A stretch of 36,804 bases of DNA from assembly GCF_029975155.1 (NCBI RefSeq), contig NZ_JARKPQ010000163.1, positions 1 to 36,804 on the forward strand. The letters are read 5' to 3'. The notes under the pieces were generated by a model that did not search any database, was not told the origin of the DNA, and worked only from the letters and a program-made list of their open reading frames with translations. Below, one piece after another: positions 1 through 9,955 of this stretch. Source of the stretch: Propionicimonas sp. (GTDB lineage Bacteria; Actinomycetota; Actinomycetes; Propionibacteriales; Propionibacteriaceae). The number at the start of each line of letters is the position of its first letter. The stretch's first letter is position 1. A program made the position numbers and the translations under genes.

Positions 1-935
1 GCGATGAAGTCCTGCGCCGACTTCGCGGTGTCGACCGGCTCGCCGACCGAGGTGGCCAGGTCACCGTTGGCGGCATCGCCGGCCAGTTCGATGTAGGTCG
101 GGTCGAAGATGCCGTCGCCGCCCATCAGCGGGACCTTGAGCCCGGCGGCCTTCATCTGCTTGGACAGCGGTCCGGCCTGCGGGTACTCGCCGCCGTAGTA
201 GACGGCCTGCGGGTTGGCGGCCTTCACCTTGGTGATCACCGCGCTGAAGTCGCTGTCGTCGGGGTTGATCGTCTCGGCAGCGACGACCTTGCCGCCGAGC
301 TTCTCGAAATTCTCGGTGACCGACTGGACGAGGCCCTGGCCGTAGATCTTCTTGTCGTGGATGGTGCCCAGTTCCTTCACACCCGAGTCGATCAGGTACT
401 GCGCGGCCACCGCACCCTGGACGGTGTCGGTGGTGCAGGTGCGGAAGAAGTTGGCGTTGGGACGCTTCGGGTTGGTGGCGAAGTCGGCGCCCTTGGTCAG
501 CGACGGGCCGGTGTTGGCCGGGGACACCTGGACGATGTTCGCCGAGTCGAGCACGGGGATCGTGGTCTGGCTGACCGAGGAGTTCAGCGCACCGACGACA
601 CCCACGACGTCGTTGTCCGAGGCGAGCTTGGTGGCGGCGTTCTTGCCAACATCGGCCTTCGCCTCGTCGTCCTCAGCGGCCAGTTCCAGCTTCCAGCCGG
701 GGATCGCGTTGGACTCGTTCGCCTGCCGGATCGCCAGGTCGACCGAGTTGCGGATGCCGAGGCCCAAGGCGGACAGGCCGCCCGAGAGCGGGGCGATCAC
801 GCCGATCTTGGCGACTTTGGCCGAGCCGCCGGTCGAGCCGCTGCTGCCGGTTTCGGAGCGGGCGCCACAACCGGTGAGAGCCAGTGACGCCACCACAAGG
901 GCGACGCCGGCGAGCTTGACGGACTGGGTTTTCAA
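1..935 (-). CDS. ABC transporter substrate-binding lipoprotein, branched-chain amino acid type (partial)
   Basis: Only the N-terminal part (311 codons) is inside the window; the 3' end runs off the left edge. The TTG start at 935 follows a strong ribosome binding site (GAGGAGGG, about 5 nt away). The first residues are MKTQSVKLAGVALVVASLAL followed by TGCG, a lipoprotein signal with Cys24 as the probable lipidated residue. The mature part begins with KIGVIAPLSGG and continues with GVVGALNSSVSQTTIPVL and YGQGLV segments, which is the Peripla_BP_6 (LivJ/LivK-like) fold. It should capture amino acids or similar small solutes outside the membrane for a Liv-type ABC permease that would lie left of the window. 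The exact ligand cannot be read from the sequence. Confidence 0.88.
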   Translation of the reverse strand, partial: MKTQSVKLAGVALVVASLALTGCGARSETGSSGSTGGSAKVAKIGVIAPLSGGLSALGLGIRNSVDLAIRQANESNAIPGWKLELAAEDDEAKADVGKNAATKLASDNDVVGVVGALNSSVSQTTIPVLDSANIVQVSPANTGPSLTKGADFATNPKRPNANFFRTCTTDTVQGAVAAQYLIDSGVKELGTIHDKKIYGQGLVQSVTENFEKLGGKVVAAETINPDDSDFSAVITKVKAANPQAVYYGGEYPQAGPLSKQMKAAGLKVPLMGGDGIFDPTYIELAGDAANGDLATSVGEPVDTAKSAQDFI

Positions 936-1038
936 TTTCCCTCCTCAGTGCTGGGACCCGTGCTTGCGGGGTTGGGCAAGGTGCGGGCGTGGACACATTC
1001 GAGCACCCCGACATCACGACGTTGTTACCGTTGTGTGG

Positions 1039-1053
1039 TTCGGTGTTACCGAA
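1039..1053. repeat. Small perfect palindrome between hemW and the binding-protein gene
   Basis: TTCGGT and ACCGAA form a perfect 6-bp inverted repeat around a 3-nt centre. It lies 38 nt after the hemW stop and about 105 nt before the downstream TTG start, both on the minus strand. It could be a weak hemW terminator or an operator for the transport gene. There is no T-run, so neither role is certain. Confidence 0.3.
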
Positions 1054-1076
1054 TCGTTGCAACTCAGCGCGCTGTG

Positions 1077-2288
1077 TCAGTCCAGAAGATCCCGGACGAC
1101 GGCGTCCGCCAGCAGCCGGCCGTGCAGGGTGGGGCGCACGCGTCCGTCCGCCACCTCGACCAGGCCGGACGCGCCCAGGCCCGGCAGCCGACCCTGCTCG
1201 GACGCGGTCAGCACGTCGAGCGGGAGTCCTTGTGAGAGCCGCAATTCGAGGAGCACGCGCTCGACCCTGCGCTGGTCGCCGGTCAGTTCCTCGCGTGCCT
1301 GGGCCGGGGACTCCCCCGCCCGGAGCCGCGACGTGTAGTCGCGCGGGTGCCGCACGTTCCACCAGCGGACGCCGCCCACGTGGGAGTGCGCGCCCGGCCC
1401 GACGCCCCACCAGTCGTGACCCAGCCAGTAGGCGAGGTTGTGCCGGGACTCGTGCCCGGGGCGGGCCCAGTTGCTGACCTCGTATGCCCGGTAGCCGCCG
1501 GCGGTGAGCAGTTCCTCGGCGAGCAGGTAGCAGTCGGCGTGGGTGTCGTCGTCGGGCGCGGGCAGCTCGCCGCGGCCGATCCGGGCGGCGAGCCGCGTCC
1601 CCGGCTCGACGATCAGCGAGTAGGCGCTGACGTGGTCGGGCGCCAGGGCCAGGGCGGCGCTCAGGCTGGCGCGCCAGTCGGCCAGCGTCTCGGTCGGGCT
1701 GCCGTAGATCAGGTCGAGGCTCACCGACCCGAAGCCGGCCGCGCGGGCCCAGCGCACGACCTCGCCGACCCGGCCGGGGGTGTGACGGCGTTCGAGCACG
1801 GCGAGGACGCCGGGCCGGGCCGACTGCATGCCCAGCGACAGCCGGGTGAAGCCGGCGGCGACGAGGGTGTCGAGGTAGGCGCGGTCGACCGATTCGGGGT
1901 TCGCCTCCGTGGTGACCTCGGCGTCGGCGGCCAGCGGGAAGCGGTCGCGGATCGCGGTGAGCAGCCCGGCCAGCGCGTCCGGCGGCAGCATCGTGGGCGT
2001 GCCGCCGCCGAAGAACACGCTCTGTACCTCGGGCGTGCCGCCCAGCACGCCACGGGCGAGATCGAGTTCGGCGACGGCCGCGGCGAGGTAGGCGTCCTGG
2101 CTCGCCCCGGGCGCGGCGCCGAGTTCGGCCGCCGTGTAGGTGTTGAAGTCGCAGTAGCCGCACCGGGACGCGCAGAACGGCACGTGCACGTACAGGCTGA
2201 ACGGGCGTTCGCCGACCCCGGCGAACGCGGCGGCGGGCAGCCGTCCGTCGGTCGGTGCGGGCTGGCCCTCCGGCGGCGTGGACGGCAC
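1077..2288 (-). CDS. hemW: Radical SAM heme chaperone HemW
   Basis: A 403-residue protein starting at GTG 2288, two bases after the stop of the preceding phosphorylase gene, so the two are probably co-transcribed. The radical SAM cluster motif is C39-x3-C43-x2-C46 in YVHVPFCASRCGYCDFNTY. The GYCDFNTY ending is typical of HemW and separates it from true coproporphyrinogen dehydrogenase HemN. FFGGGTPTML and EANPES follow as SAM-binding strands, and the C-terminal HemW domain (WWGVGPGAHSH, RHPRDY) is complete. HemW binds heme and delivers it to respiratory enzymes; it is not itself a heme synthesis enzyme. Proximity to lepA is a conserved arrangement. The start is uncertain by some residues because no good ribosome binding site precedes it; translation may be coupled to the upstream gene. 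Confidence 0.92.
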   Translation of the reverse strand: MPSTPPEGQPAPTDGRLPAAAFAGVGERPFSLYVHVPFCASRCGYCDFNTYTAAELGAAPGASQDAYLAAAVAELDLARGVLGGTPEVQSVFFGGGTPTMLPPDALAGLLTAIRDRFPLAADAEVTTEANPESVDRAYLDTLVAAGFTRLSLGMQSARPGVLAVLERRHTPGRVGEVVRWARAAGFGSVSLDLIYGSPTETLADWRASLSAALALAPDHVSAYSLIVEPGTRLAARIGRGELPAPDDDTHADCYLLAEELLTAGGYRAYEVSNWARPGHESRHNLAYWLGHDWWGVGPGAHSHVGGVRWWNVRHPRDYTSRLRAGESPAQAREELTGDQRRVERVLLELRLSQGLPLDVLTASEQGRLPGLGASGLVEVADGRVRPTLHGRLLADAVVRDLLD

Positions 2289-2290
2289 GG

Positions 2291-3109
2291 TCAGGGCAGC
2301 TCGAACGGCAGCGTCTGGCCGTCCAGGGCGTGCCGGCAGGTGCAGGTGGCGGTGGCGTCGTCCGGCTCGTTCGCCGGCAGCGCGCCGATAGCCTTGGCGA
2401 GCAGGGCCTTCATCCGGTCGATGTTGGCCGCGAACTGCGCGAGGACCTCGTGGTGGCTGACGGCCTCGCCGCCGTCCACGCCGGCGTCGTGGTCGGTGAC
2501 CAGGCAGACCGTCGAGTAGCACATGGCCAGGTCGCGGGCGACGGACGCCTCCGGCATGCCGGTCATGCCGACGATCGTGCCGCCGAGCGCGACGTTCATC
2601 CGGGACTCCGCCTTCGTCGAGAAGCGCGGGCCGTTGATCACCACGAGGGTGCCGCCGTCGACCGGGCTGAGGCCGGCGTCCCCCGCGCCGAGGAGCGCAG
2701 CGCGCCCGCGCGGGCAGTACGGATCGGCGAAGCCGATGTGCACCACGGCGCCGACCTCGTCGTAGACCGTGTGCGCGCGTCCCCAGGTGCGGTCGATCAC
2801 CTGGTCGGGCACCACGAAGGTACCCGGGCCGAGCTCTGGACGCAGGGAGCCGACCGCGGCCGGGGCGAGCACCTGGCGGGCCCCCACGCTGCGCAGCGCC
2901 CACAGGTTGGCGCGGTAGTTCACCCGGTGCGGCGGGAACTGGTGCTGCTGGCCGTGGCGGGGCACGAACGCGACCCGGCGTCCGCCGACCTCGCCGAGCG
3001 CCAGCGGTGCGCTGGGTTCGCCGAAGGGGGTGTCCACCACCACGCTGGTGGGGTTGGCGAGGAACTCGTAGAACCCGCTGCCGCCGATGATGCCGATCTC
3101 TGCGTCCAT
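2291..3109 (-). CDS. mtnP: S-methyl-5'-thioadenosine phosphorylase
   Basis: A 272-residue purine nucleoside phosphorylase of the PNP/MTAP family. The phosphate-binding start IGIIGGSGFY (residues 5-14), PRHG near residue 50, the NGPRFSTKAE loop around 160-168 and GMTGMPEA at 181-188 are all present. The purine pocket reads TDHD with Asp206 and Asp208. Asp at these places is known to favour 6-aminopurines (MTA, adenosine), whereas inosine/guanosine enzymes carry Asn, so MTA phosphorylase is preferred over 6-oxopurine PNP. The enzyme would split methylthioadenosine from polyamine synthesis into adenine and methylthioribose-1-phosphate. The ATG at 3109 starts right at the family N-terminus. hemW follows 2 nt downstream. 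The 5' region toward the GNAT gene carries a palindromic repeat at 3171-3240. Confidence 0.88.
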   Translation of the reverse strand: MDAEIGIIGGSGFYEFLANPTSVVVDTPFGEPSAPLALGEVGGRRVAFVPRHGQQHQFPPHRVNYRANLWALRSVGARQVLAPAAVGSLRPELGPGTFVVPDQVIDRTWGRAHTVYDEVGAVVHIGFADPYCPRGRAALLGAGDAGLSPVDGGTLVVINGPRFSTKAESRMNVALGGTIVGMTGMPEASVARDLAMCYSTVCLVTDHDAGVDGGEAVSHHEVLAQFAANIDRMKALLAKAIGALPANEPDDATATCTCRHALDGQTLPFELP

Positions 3110-3117
3110 GGCCGGCA

Positions 3118-3123
3118 AGCCTA
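3118..3123 (-). promoter_or_regulatory. Possible -10 element of the mtnP-hemW transcript
   Basis: On the minus strand TAGGCT lies 8 nt before the ATG at 3109. With initiation 7-8 nt after a TAnnnT hexamer the mRNA would be leaderless or nearly so, which fits the lack of a ribosome binding site. No clear -35 was found. Confidence 0.3.
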
Positions 3124-3170
3124 TGCCCCCGCCGACCGCCCCCGACCCCCACGCTCCACCCCCTCCTGCG

Positions 3171-3240
3171 CCGAACGCCTCCGTTCCGGTCAAACGCTCC
3201 AGCGTGGGCGGTGGCGTTTGACCGAAACGGTGGCGTTCGG
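3171..3240. repeat. Long palindromic repeat, family 1, copy 1
   Basis: Two 27-bp arms (3171-3197 and 3214-3240) match at 25 of 27 positions around a 16-nt centre. The arms begin CCGAACGCC and end GGTCAAACGC. The element sits between the divergent mtnP and GNAT genes. A second copy at 3874-3942 lies in the opposite orientation: the reverse complement of the right arm here is identical over 27 bp to the left arm of that copy. It resembles a REP/BIME or small MITE-like element rather than a terminator, as it lies upstream of both genes. Confidence 0.85.
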
Positions 3241-3275
3241 TGCCTGGGGGTGGACGGCGGTGGCAGGGTTGCCGC

Positions 3276-3851
3276 ATGGCGATCGAGGTGCGGCCGGCCA
3301 CGGTGTTCGCCGACGTGGCGACGATGGTCGGCCCCAAACGTCCGGACGCGACCGTGTGCTGGTGTCTTTCGTACCGGCTGAAGTCCAGCGCCGAGAACCG
3401 CTCGCTGACCGGACCCGCGCGCGGCGAGCGGGTGCGGCAGCTCTGCGCCGAGGCACCGCCACCGGGTGTGCTGGCCTACGACGGGGACGAGGTCGTCGGC
3501 TGGGCCGGCGTCCACCCCCGCGCAGACACCAGCTTCGCCGCCAATCGCAGGATTCCGCACGTCGACGACGCCGATGTCTGGTCGGTGTGGTGCATCCGCG
3601 TGCGGCCGGGCCATCGCCGCAGGGGCATCTCGCACGCGCTGCTGGCCGGGGCGGCGGCGTTCGCCCGCGAGCACGGGGCACCGGCGATCGAGGGCTATCC
3701 CGTCGACAATCACGGCGAGCGGGTCGATCTGACGATGGCCTATGTCGGCACCCGCAAGCTGTTCGAGGACGCCGGCTTCACCTGGGCGGCCGACACCACG
3801 TCCATCCTGAACGGCTTTCCGCGGGTGCTGATGCGGCGCGACCTTCGCTGA
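3276..3851 (+). CDS. GNAT family N-acetyltransferase
   Basis: A 191-residue protein with the acetyl-CoA binding motif of GNAT enzymes in VWSVWCIRVRPGHRRRGISHALL (about residues 107-129), with RRRG as the pyrophosphate-binding turn. The later segment YVGTRKLFEDAGF (about 160-172) is the usual motif B strand-helix. The substrate cannot be deduced. ATG 3276 was chosen because the acetyltransferase fold starts at once (IEVRPAT); a GTG/ATG further upstream would add a low-complexity stretch running through the repeat. The gene stands alone and is bracketed by inverted copies of palindromic repeat family 1, which hints at a movable or recently inserted cassette. Confidence 0.8.
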   Translation: MAIEVRPATVFADVATMVGPKRPDATVCWCLSYRLKSSAENRSLTGPARGERVRQLCAEAPPPGVLAYDGDEVVGWAGVHPRADTSFAANRRIPHVDDADVWSVWCIRVRPGHRRRGISHALLAGAAAFAREHGAPAIEGYPVDNHGERVDLTMAYVGTRKLFEDAGFTWAADTTSILNGFPRVLMRRDLR

Positions 3852-3873
3852 GCCCCGAACCCCTGCCCATCCG

Positions 3874-3942
3874 CCGAACGCCACCGTTTCGGTCAAACGC
3901 TCCACCCCACGCTGTGGCGGATGACCGGAACGGTGGCGTTCG
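3874..3942. repeat. Long palindromic repeat, family 1, copy 2 (inverted)
   Basis: Arms 3874-3900 and 3917-3942 match at 23 of 26 positions with a 16-nt centre. It is placed between the convergent ends of the GNAT gene (3851) and lepA (3948), so here it may also work as a two-way terminator. Its left arm is identical over 27 bp to the reverse complement of the right arm of copy 1, and the two centres share CCCACGCTG in this orientation, so the copies are inverted relative to each other. Confidence 0.85.
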
Positions 3943-3947
3943 ATGGG

Positions 3948-5783
<1,836 letters not shown>

Positions 5784-5908
5784 GCACTTTCCTGGTCAGC
5801 GGGACAGCCAGCACACGATACCGGACCCGCTTCCTCCCGCGGTCGTCGCCTCCCCGTCCGCCGCACCGGTGTCCCGGATCGCGGACCAGCCTCGCGCCCG
5901 CCACCACC

Positions 5909-5966
5909 CACCACGTTGTGGACGTCTTCCCGGCGTCATCGCCGGAAAATCTCCACCTTGTTGTGG
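5909..5966. repeat. Palindromic repeat, family 2, copy 1
   Basis: The copy runs from CCACCACGTTGTGG to CACCTTGTTGTGG around the core TTCCCGGCGTCATCGCCGGA, with CCGGCG/CGCCGG as the inner stem. The outer arms are only partly complementary. The same 20-nt core recurs 72 bp later in copy 2. Both copies lie in the 378-bp lepA-rpsT gap, which otherwise holds only the promoters. Confidence 0.75.
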
Positions 5967-5979
5967 ATTCGAGACCCCC

Positions 5980-6038
5980 GCACAACGATGTGGAGGGATT
6001 CCCGGCGTCATCGCCGGAGGATCTCCACATTGTTGTGC
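5980..6038. repeat. Palindromic repeat, family 2, copy 2
   Basis: The outer arms GCACAACGATGTGGAG and CTCCACATTGTTGTGC differ at one position, and the core hairpin CCGGCGTCATCGCCGG is perfect. The stretch from the core onward repeats copy 1 over about 40 bp with a few changes. The function is unknown; it is upstream of both flanking genes and so is unlikely to be a terminator. Confidence 0.8.
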
Positions 6039-6073
6039 AGTTGGCTCGCCGCAATGGGGACGTCGTCGTCGAT

Positions 6074-6103
6074 TTGGGGGCTCAGGACAGCGGCTGATAG
6101 AGT
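6074..6103 (+). promoter_or_regulatory. Probable rpsT promoter
   Basis: TTGGGG at 6074-6079 and TAGAGT at 6098-6103 are separated by 18 nt and would start the rpsT mRNA about 50 nt ahead of its GTG. This is the best sigma-70-type pair in the gap, chosen by eye. Confidence 0.4.
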
Positions 6104-6161
6104 TCGAAGTCGCGTCCGCGCGGCGCGCGAAGCACAATCACCAGCGAAGAGGGCAAGCCCT

Positions 6162-6422
6162 GTGGCGAACATCAAGTCTCAGAAGAAGCGGATCCTGACC
6201 AACGAGAAGGCCAGGCTGCGGAACAAGGCCGTGAAGTCGAGCCTGCGCACCCACGTCCGCAAGTTCAACGAGGCTGTCGCAGAGGGCGACACCGCCAAGG
6301 CCCAGGAACTCGCCCGCACCGCCACCAAGGCACTCGACAAGGCCGCGAGCAAGGGCGTCATCCACAAGAACCAGGCTGCGAACCGCAAGTCGGCGATCGC
6401 GTCGACGGCCGCAGCGCTCTAG
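6162..6422 (+). CDS. rpsT: 30S ribosomal protein S20
   Basis: An 86-residue basic protein starting at GTG 6162 behind GAAGAGGG. The sequence [17 protein letters not shown] at the start and [17 protein letters not shown] near the end are the signature of S20, which forms a helical bundle on 16S rRNA. It is transcribed divergently from lepA and ends in a strong terminator. The short length explains why longer in-frame openings upstream should not be taken as the start. Confidence 0.97.
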   Translation: MANIKSQKKRILTNEKARLRNKAVKSSLRTHVRKFNEAVAEGDTAKAQELARTATKALDKAASKGVIHKNQAANRKSAIASTAAAL

Positions 6423-6437
6423 AGCTTCCTCGACCAG

Positions 6438-6470
6438 CGCCGCCCGGGAAACCGGGCGGCGTTTGTCATT
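6438..6470 (+). terminator. Rho-independent terminator of rpsT
   Basis: A perfect 10-bp GC stem (CGCCGCCCGG/CCGGGCGGCG) closes on a GAAA tetraloop and is followed by TTTGTCATT. It lies 16 nt after the rpsT stop, between the convergent ends of rpsT and holA. Confidence 0.88.
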
Positions 6471-6505
6471 CCGGGAACAGGTGGCTGCGAACTCGCCCAC
6501 GGCCC

Positions 6506-7486
6506 TCAACGACGACCGCGGCCCCGGCAGCCGATCACCTTCAGCACGGCCTGCTCGAGCGCGAACCCCGGGTCGCTGGCTGCACCCTTGATCTGGGCGT
6601 CGGCCGTGGCGACGATCTGGATCGCCTCGGCCACTGCCGTCGGCTTCCAGTCCCGCGACAGCCGGGACAGATCCTTCAGCTTCCACGGCGGCACGCCGAT
6701 GTTGCGGGCCAGGTCCGCATCGCGCAGCCGCGCGTCGCGCCCGTCCAGGTACTTGCCGAGGCTGCGCAGGTTGTTCGACAGCGCACTGGTGATCAGCACA
6801 GGCGCCACCCCGGTGGACAGCGCCCAGCGCAGCTTGCCGAGGGCGCCGTCGGTGCGGCCGCCGAGGGTGTCGTCCGCGACGGAGAAGCTCGTCACCTCGG
6901 CCCGCCCCCCGAAGTAGCGCCGGACCGCGGGCTCGGTGAGCAGCCGGTCGGGGGTGTCGTCGAGCAGTTGCCGGACGGCAGCGGCCAGCGAGCGGGTGTC
7001 CGTGCCCACCGCGTCGACGAGGGCCGCGGCGCTGGCCGCGTCGGTCCGTCCGTTCAGCCGGCGCGCCTCGGCCGAGACGAACTGGGGCAGCTCCCACGGC
7101 TTGATGGACGGGCAGTCGACCACCTGCAGGTGCAGCTTGCGCAGCCGGTCGAGGACGGCTTTGCCCTTGTTGCCGCCGGAATGGGCCAGCGCCAACGCGA
7201 GATCGGGACCTGGGTCTCCGGCCAGCGCGACCAGCTGGTCGGCAAGGTCTGCGGGCAGGTCACCCAGTTCACTGACGACCAGCACCGTCGCGGACGCGAA
7301 CAGCGAGCCGCCAGCCGCTTCGGCCAGCGATCCGGCCTCGAGCTGTCCGGCTTCGAGCCTGGTCACCGCTGCGTCGGGACGCTCCGTCGTGGCGCGCGCC
7401 ACGTATCCGGCGACCGCACGCTCGGCGAGCAGCGACTCGGGTCCGGTGACCAGCAGTACTCGCCCGAACGGGCTCGGTTCGTCCAC
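6506..7486 (-). CDS. holA: DNA polymerase III subunit delta
   Basis: A 326-residue HolA protein from GTG 7486. The N-terminal domain starts LLVTGPESLLAERAV and has the strand SATVLVVSEL; DCPSIKPWELPQFVSAEARRLNG begins the second domain, and the C-terminal collar domain includes LRWALSTGVAPVLITSALSNNLRSLGKYLDG. Delta opens the beta clamp within the clamp loader. Actinobacterial holA commonly lies after comEC, as here, and ahead of rpsT. The gap to comEC is 96 nt. There is no clear ribosome binding site; CATGCT six bases before the GTG might be a weak -10 for a leaderless mRNA. Confidence 0.9.
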   Translation of the reverse strand: MDEPSPFGRVLLVTGPESLLAERAVAGYVARATTERPDAAVTRLEAGQLEAGSLAEAAGGSLFASATVLVVSELGDLPADLADQLVALAGDPGPDLALALAHSGGNKGKAVLDRLRKLHLQVVDCPSIKPWELPQFVSAEARRLNGRTDAASAAALVDAVGTDTRSLAAAVRQLLDDTPDRLLTEPAVRRYFGGRAEVTSFSVADDTLGGRTDGALGKLRWALSTGVAPVLITSALSNNLRSLGKYLDGRDARLRDADLARNIGVPPWKLKDLSRLSRDWKPTAVAEAIQIVATADAQIKGAASDPGFALEQAVLKVIGCRGRGRR

Positions 7487-7582
7487 GCGCCTAGCATGCC
7501 AGTCGCGGGTGACAGTCCGCGCCGCAGAAACGTCACCCGCACTGTCCGCTGAAGCGGGGATCGTTGCCTCGATGGTCCCGGC

Positions 7583-9955
7583 TCAGCCGCGTTGGGTGGT
7601 GACGAGGAGTTGCCCGCCGTCGCTGCTGATGGCGATCGCGCCGTGCTGGTCGGTCCGGTAGATCCTGGCGCCCGTGGCGGCGACCGTGGCGACGGTACGG
7701 GCTGCGGGATGGCCGTAGTCGTTGTCCTTGCCGACGCTGATCAGGGCAACGGTCTCGCCGACAGCGTCCAGGAAGGCGGGCAGCTGGTGGCCGGAGCCGT
7801 GGTGAGGCACCAGCAACACCTCAGCGGACAGGTCCGGCACGGTCGCGACCGCGTGCCCCTGCCCGGCCTCCTCGAGGTCGCCGCCGAGGACGATCCGTAG
7901 CCCGCCGGCGGTGACCCGCATCACGATCGAGGAGTCGTTCTGGTCGGCCGAGTCCTCCGCGACGGCAGCTGTGCCGACCAGTGCCCGCAGCGCCAGAACG
8001 GACACCTGGACGTCTCCAGCCGCCACCACCAGGCCGGGGACGGCGACCGTCCGCGGCACGTCCGGCAACGCCTCCTCCACCAGCCGCCAGCCACTCGCCG
8101 GCTCGGTGATCCCGGAGTACAGCAGGTGGTCGACGCGGCGCCCGGACGCCACCCCGGGCACTCCGCCCGCATGGTCGGCATGCAGGTGGGTGAGCACCAG
8201 CCAGGCGACCTCCGTGATGCCCAGCTGGTCGAGGCAGCGATCCACCACCGCCGGTTCCGGACCCGTGTCGACCACGATCGCCCGTCCCGGCCCGGCCGCG
8301 ATCACCGTGGCGTCCCCCTGCCCCACGTCACAGCTGACCACCTGCCAATGCCGGGGCGGCCATCCCGGAATCGGCACCGGACGGGCCAGCACCACCATCA
8401 GCCCTGCGACGACCAGCACCACCAGCCATGGCCGCCGCCACAACAGCGGTAGCCCGGCCAGCACGACGACACAGGCCATCGTGAGCACGCCGAGCGCGAC
8501 CGGCTCCTCTGGCCAGCTCACGGCGGCCCCCGGCACGCCGGCCGCCATCTGCGCGATCCATACCAGGCCCTGCGCGAACCCGCCCGCCAGCCATCCGGCG
8601 ACGGCGGCGGCTGGCGGGCTGATCACCGACAACCCCGCGGCGAGGAAGCCCAGCACGGTGCCCGGACCCACCAGGGGCGCAGCAAGCAGATTCGCCACCA
8701 CCCCCACCACGCTGACCTGGCCGGAGATCGCAGTCACGACCGGCTGGGTGGCCAGCTGTGCGGCGACCGGTACGGTGACCGCCTCCGCCAGCCATCGCGG
8801 CAACCACGCCAGGTGGCGCGCCCAGCGGCTCGCCCACAGCAGGATCCCGGCGCTGGCACAGACCGACAGCACGAAGCCGACCGACCGGCACAGCCACGGA
8901 TCGACCAGCAGCAGCCCTATCACGGCCCAGGACAGGTAGCGCAGCCCCTGGCGGAGCCCGCCCCACCCCAGTGCGGCAAGTCCCACCACACCCATCGCCG
9001 CCGCGCGCAGCACGCTGGGTTCGGCGCGGCACAGCAGCACGAACGCCACCACCCCGACGACAGCCACCCCGCGCCGCCACCAGCCCACCACCCCCAACCG
9101 GGCCGCCGCCCAGAGCAACGCCGCCAGCAGCAAGGTCAGATTGGCGCCCGAGACGGCGGTCAGATGGGTGAGTCCCGTGATGCGGAAGTCGGTCTGCAGC
9201 TCGGCCGGCATCAGGTCGGTGTCTCCGACGACCAGCGCGGGAACCAACGCCCGTGGTGCCGGCGGCAGCCCGGACACGGACTGGCGCAGGCCCGCCCTGA
9301 CCGAGGACACCGCGGCGTCCAGCGGACGTGGCGGAGCGACCACCTCCGGAGAGGCGCGCGCCCGCGCCCATGCGCTCACCCCCTCGTCGGCGCCGGCCGG
9401 ACTGAGCCGCACCACCGCACGGACGGTCGTGCCCGTCGGCAACGCCGCCCAGGCCGCCGTCAGGCCACCGGACGCACTGAGCCGGATCGTGTCACCGGAC
9501 GCCCAGGACTCGCCGCGTCCCGTTGCGCTGACCAGCGTCGCACCGGCGGTCCACACCGGCCCACCCGGCCCGGCATCGGTGGTGCGGCCTCCCCCGACCC
9601 GCGCGTCGATCGACACGACGGCACCGTCCCGCGCCCATCCCGGCACCGGCCCCAGTTCGGCGAACCACGACCGCAGACCCGGAATCCCCGCTGCGACAGC
9701 GACGACCACCGCGAGGGCGGCAAGCAGCCAGCGTTGCCGCCACCACCCCAGCCCACCGATCCCGAGAGCGACACCGGCACTGCACGCCAGCAGCCACGGG
9801 CTGCCGGAGGTGCCCGCCCACGCTCCGGCCCACATGGCAACAGCCAGAACGGGCGACCACCAGTCCGTCGCCACCAGGACCTCGCCAGCACGATCGAACG
9901 CGGCATCGCTTCCCCCGGGGGCCCTAGACGCGGACATTCGGTTCGATGTCGGCAT
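7583..9955 (-). CDS. comEC: ComEC/Rec2 family DNA uptake channel
   Basis: A 790-residue polytopic membrane protein. Order of parts: N-terminal membrane helices with the DUF4131 OB-like region (about 30-190), the Competence domain with about ten helices (FRITGLTHLTAVSGANLTLLLA at its start), and a C-terminal metallo-beta-lactamase-like domain with VVDTGPEP and THLHADHAGG near residue 590, followed by LLVPHHGSGHQLP. ComEC passes single-stranded DNA across the membrane in natural transformation. The start is either ATG 9955 (overlapping comEA by 32 nt) or ATG 9937; both fit, and the first has GAAGA ahead. Together with comEA it forms a two-gene late-competence unit. Whether the organism is transformable is not shown by this pair alone, which many actinobacteria carry. 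Confidence 0.9.
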   Translation of the reverse strand: MPTSNRMSASRAPGGSDAAFDRAGEVLVATDWWSPVLAVAMWAGAWAGTSGSPWLLACSAGVALGIGGLGWWRQRWLLAALAVVVAVAAGIPGLRSWFAELGPVPGWARDGAVVSIDARVGGGRTTDAGPGGPVWTAGATLVSATGRGESWASGDTIRLSASGGLTAAWAALPTGTTVRAVVRLSPAGADEGVSAWARARASPEVVAPPRPLDAAVSSVRAGLRQSVSGLPPAPRALVPALVVGDTDLMPAELQTDFRITGLTHLTAVSGANLTLLLAALLWAAARLGVVGWWRRGVAVVGVVAFVLLCRAEPSVLRAAAMGVVGLAALGWGGLRQGLRYLSWAVIGLLLVDPWLCRSVGFVLSVCASAGILLWASRWARHLAWLPRWLAEAVTVPVAAQLATQPVVTAISGQVSVVGVVANLLAAPLVGPGTVLGFLAAGLSVISPPAAAVAGWLAGGFAQGLVWIAQMAAGVPGAAVSWPEEPVALGVLTMACVVVLAGLPLLWRRPWLVVLVVAGLMVVLARPVPIPGWPPRHWQVVSCDVGQGDATVIAAGPGRAIVVDTGPEPAVVDRCLDQLGITEVAWLVLTHLHADHAGGVPGVASGRRVDHLLYSGITEPASGWRLVEEALPDVPRTVAVPGLVVAAGDVQVSVLALRALVGTAAVAEDSADQNDSSIVMRVTAGGLRIVLGGDLEEAGQGHAVATVPDLSAEVLLVPHHGSGHQLPAFLDAVGETVALISVGKDNDYGHPAARTVATVAATGARIYRTDQHGAIAISSDGGQLLVTTQRG

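Noticed and set aside
1077..3905. A 942-codon open frame on the minus strand that would fuse extra sequence to HemW
   Set aside because: The first 540 codons run out of frame over mtnP and the GNAT region and show Arg/Pro-rich shadow composition; HemW proper begins near 2288.
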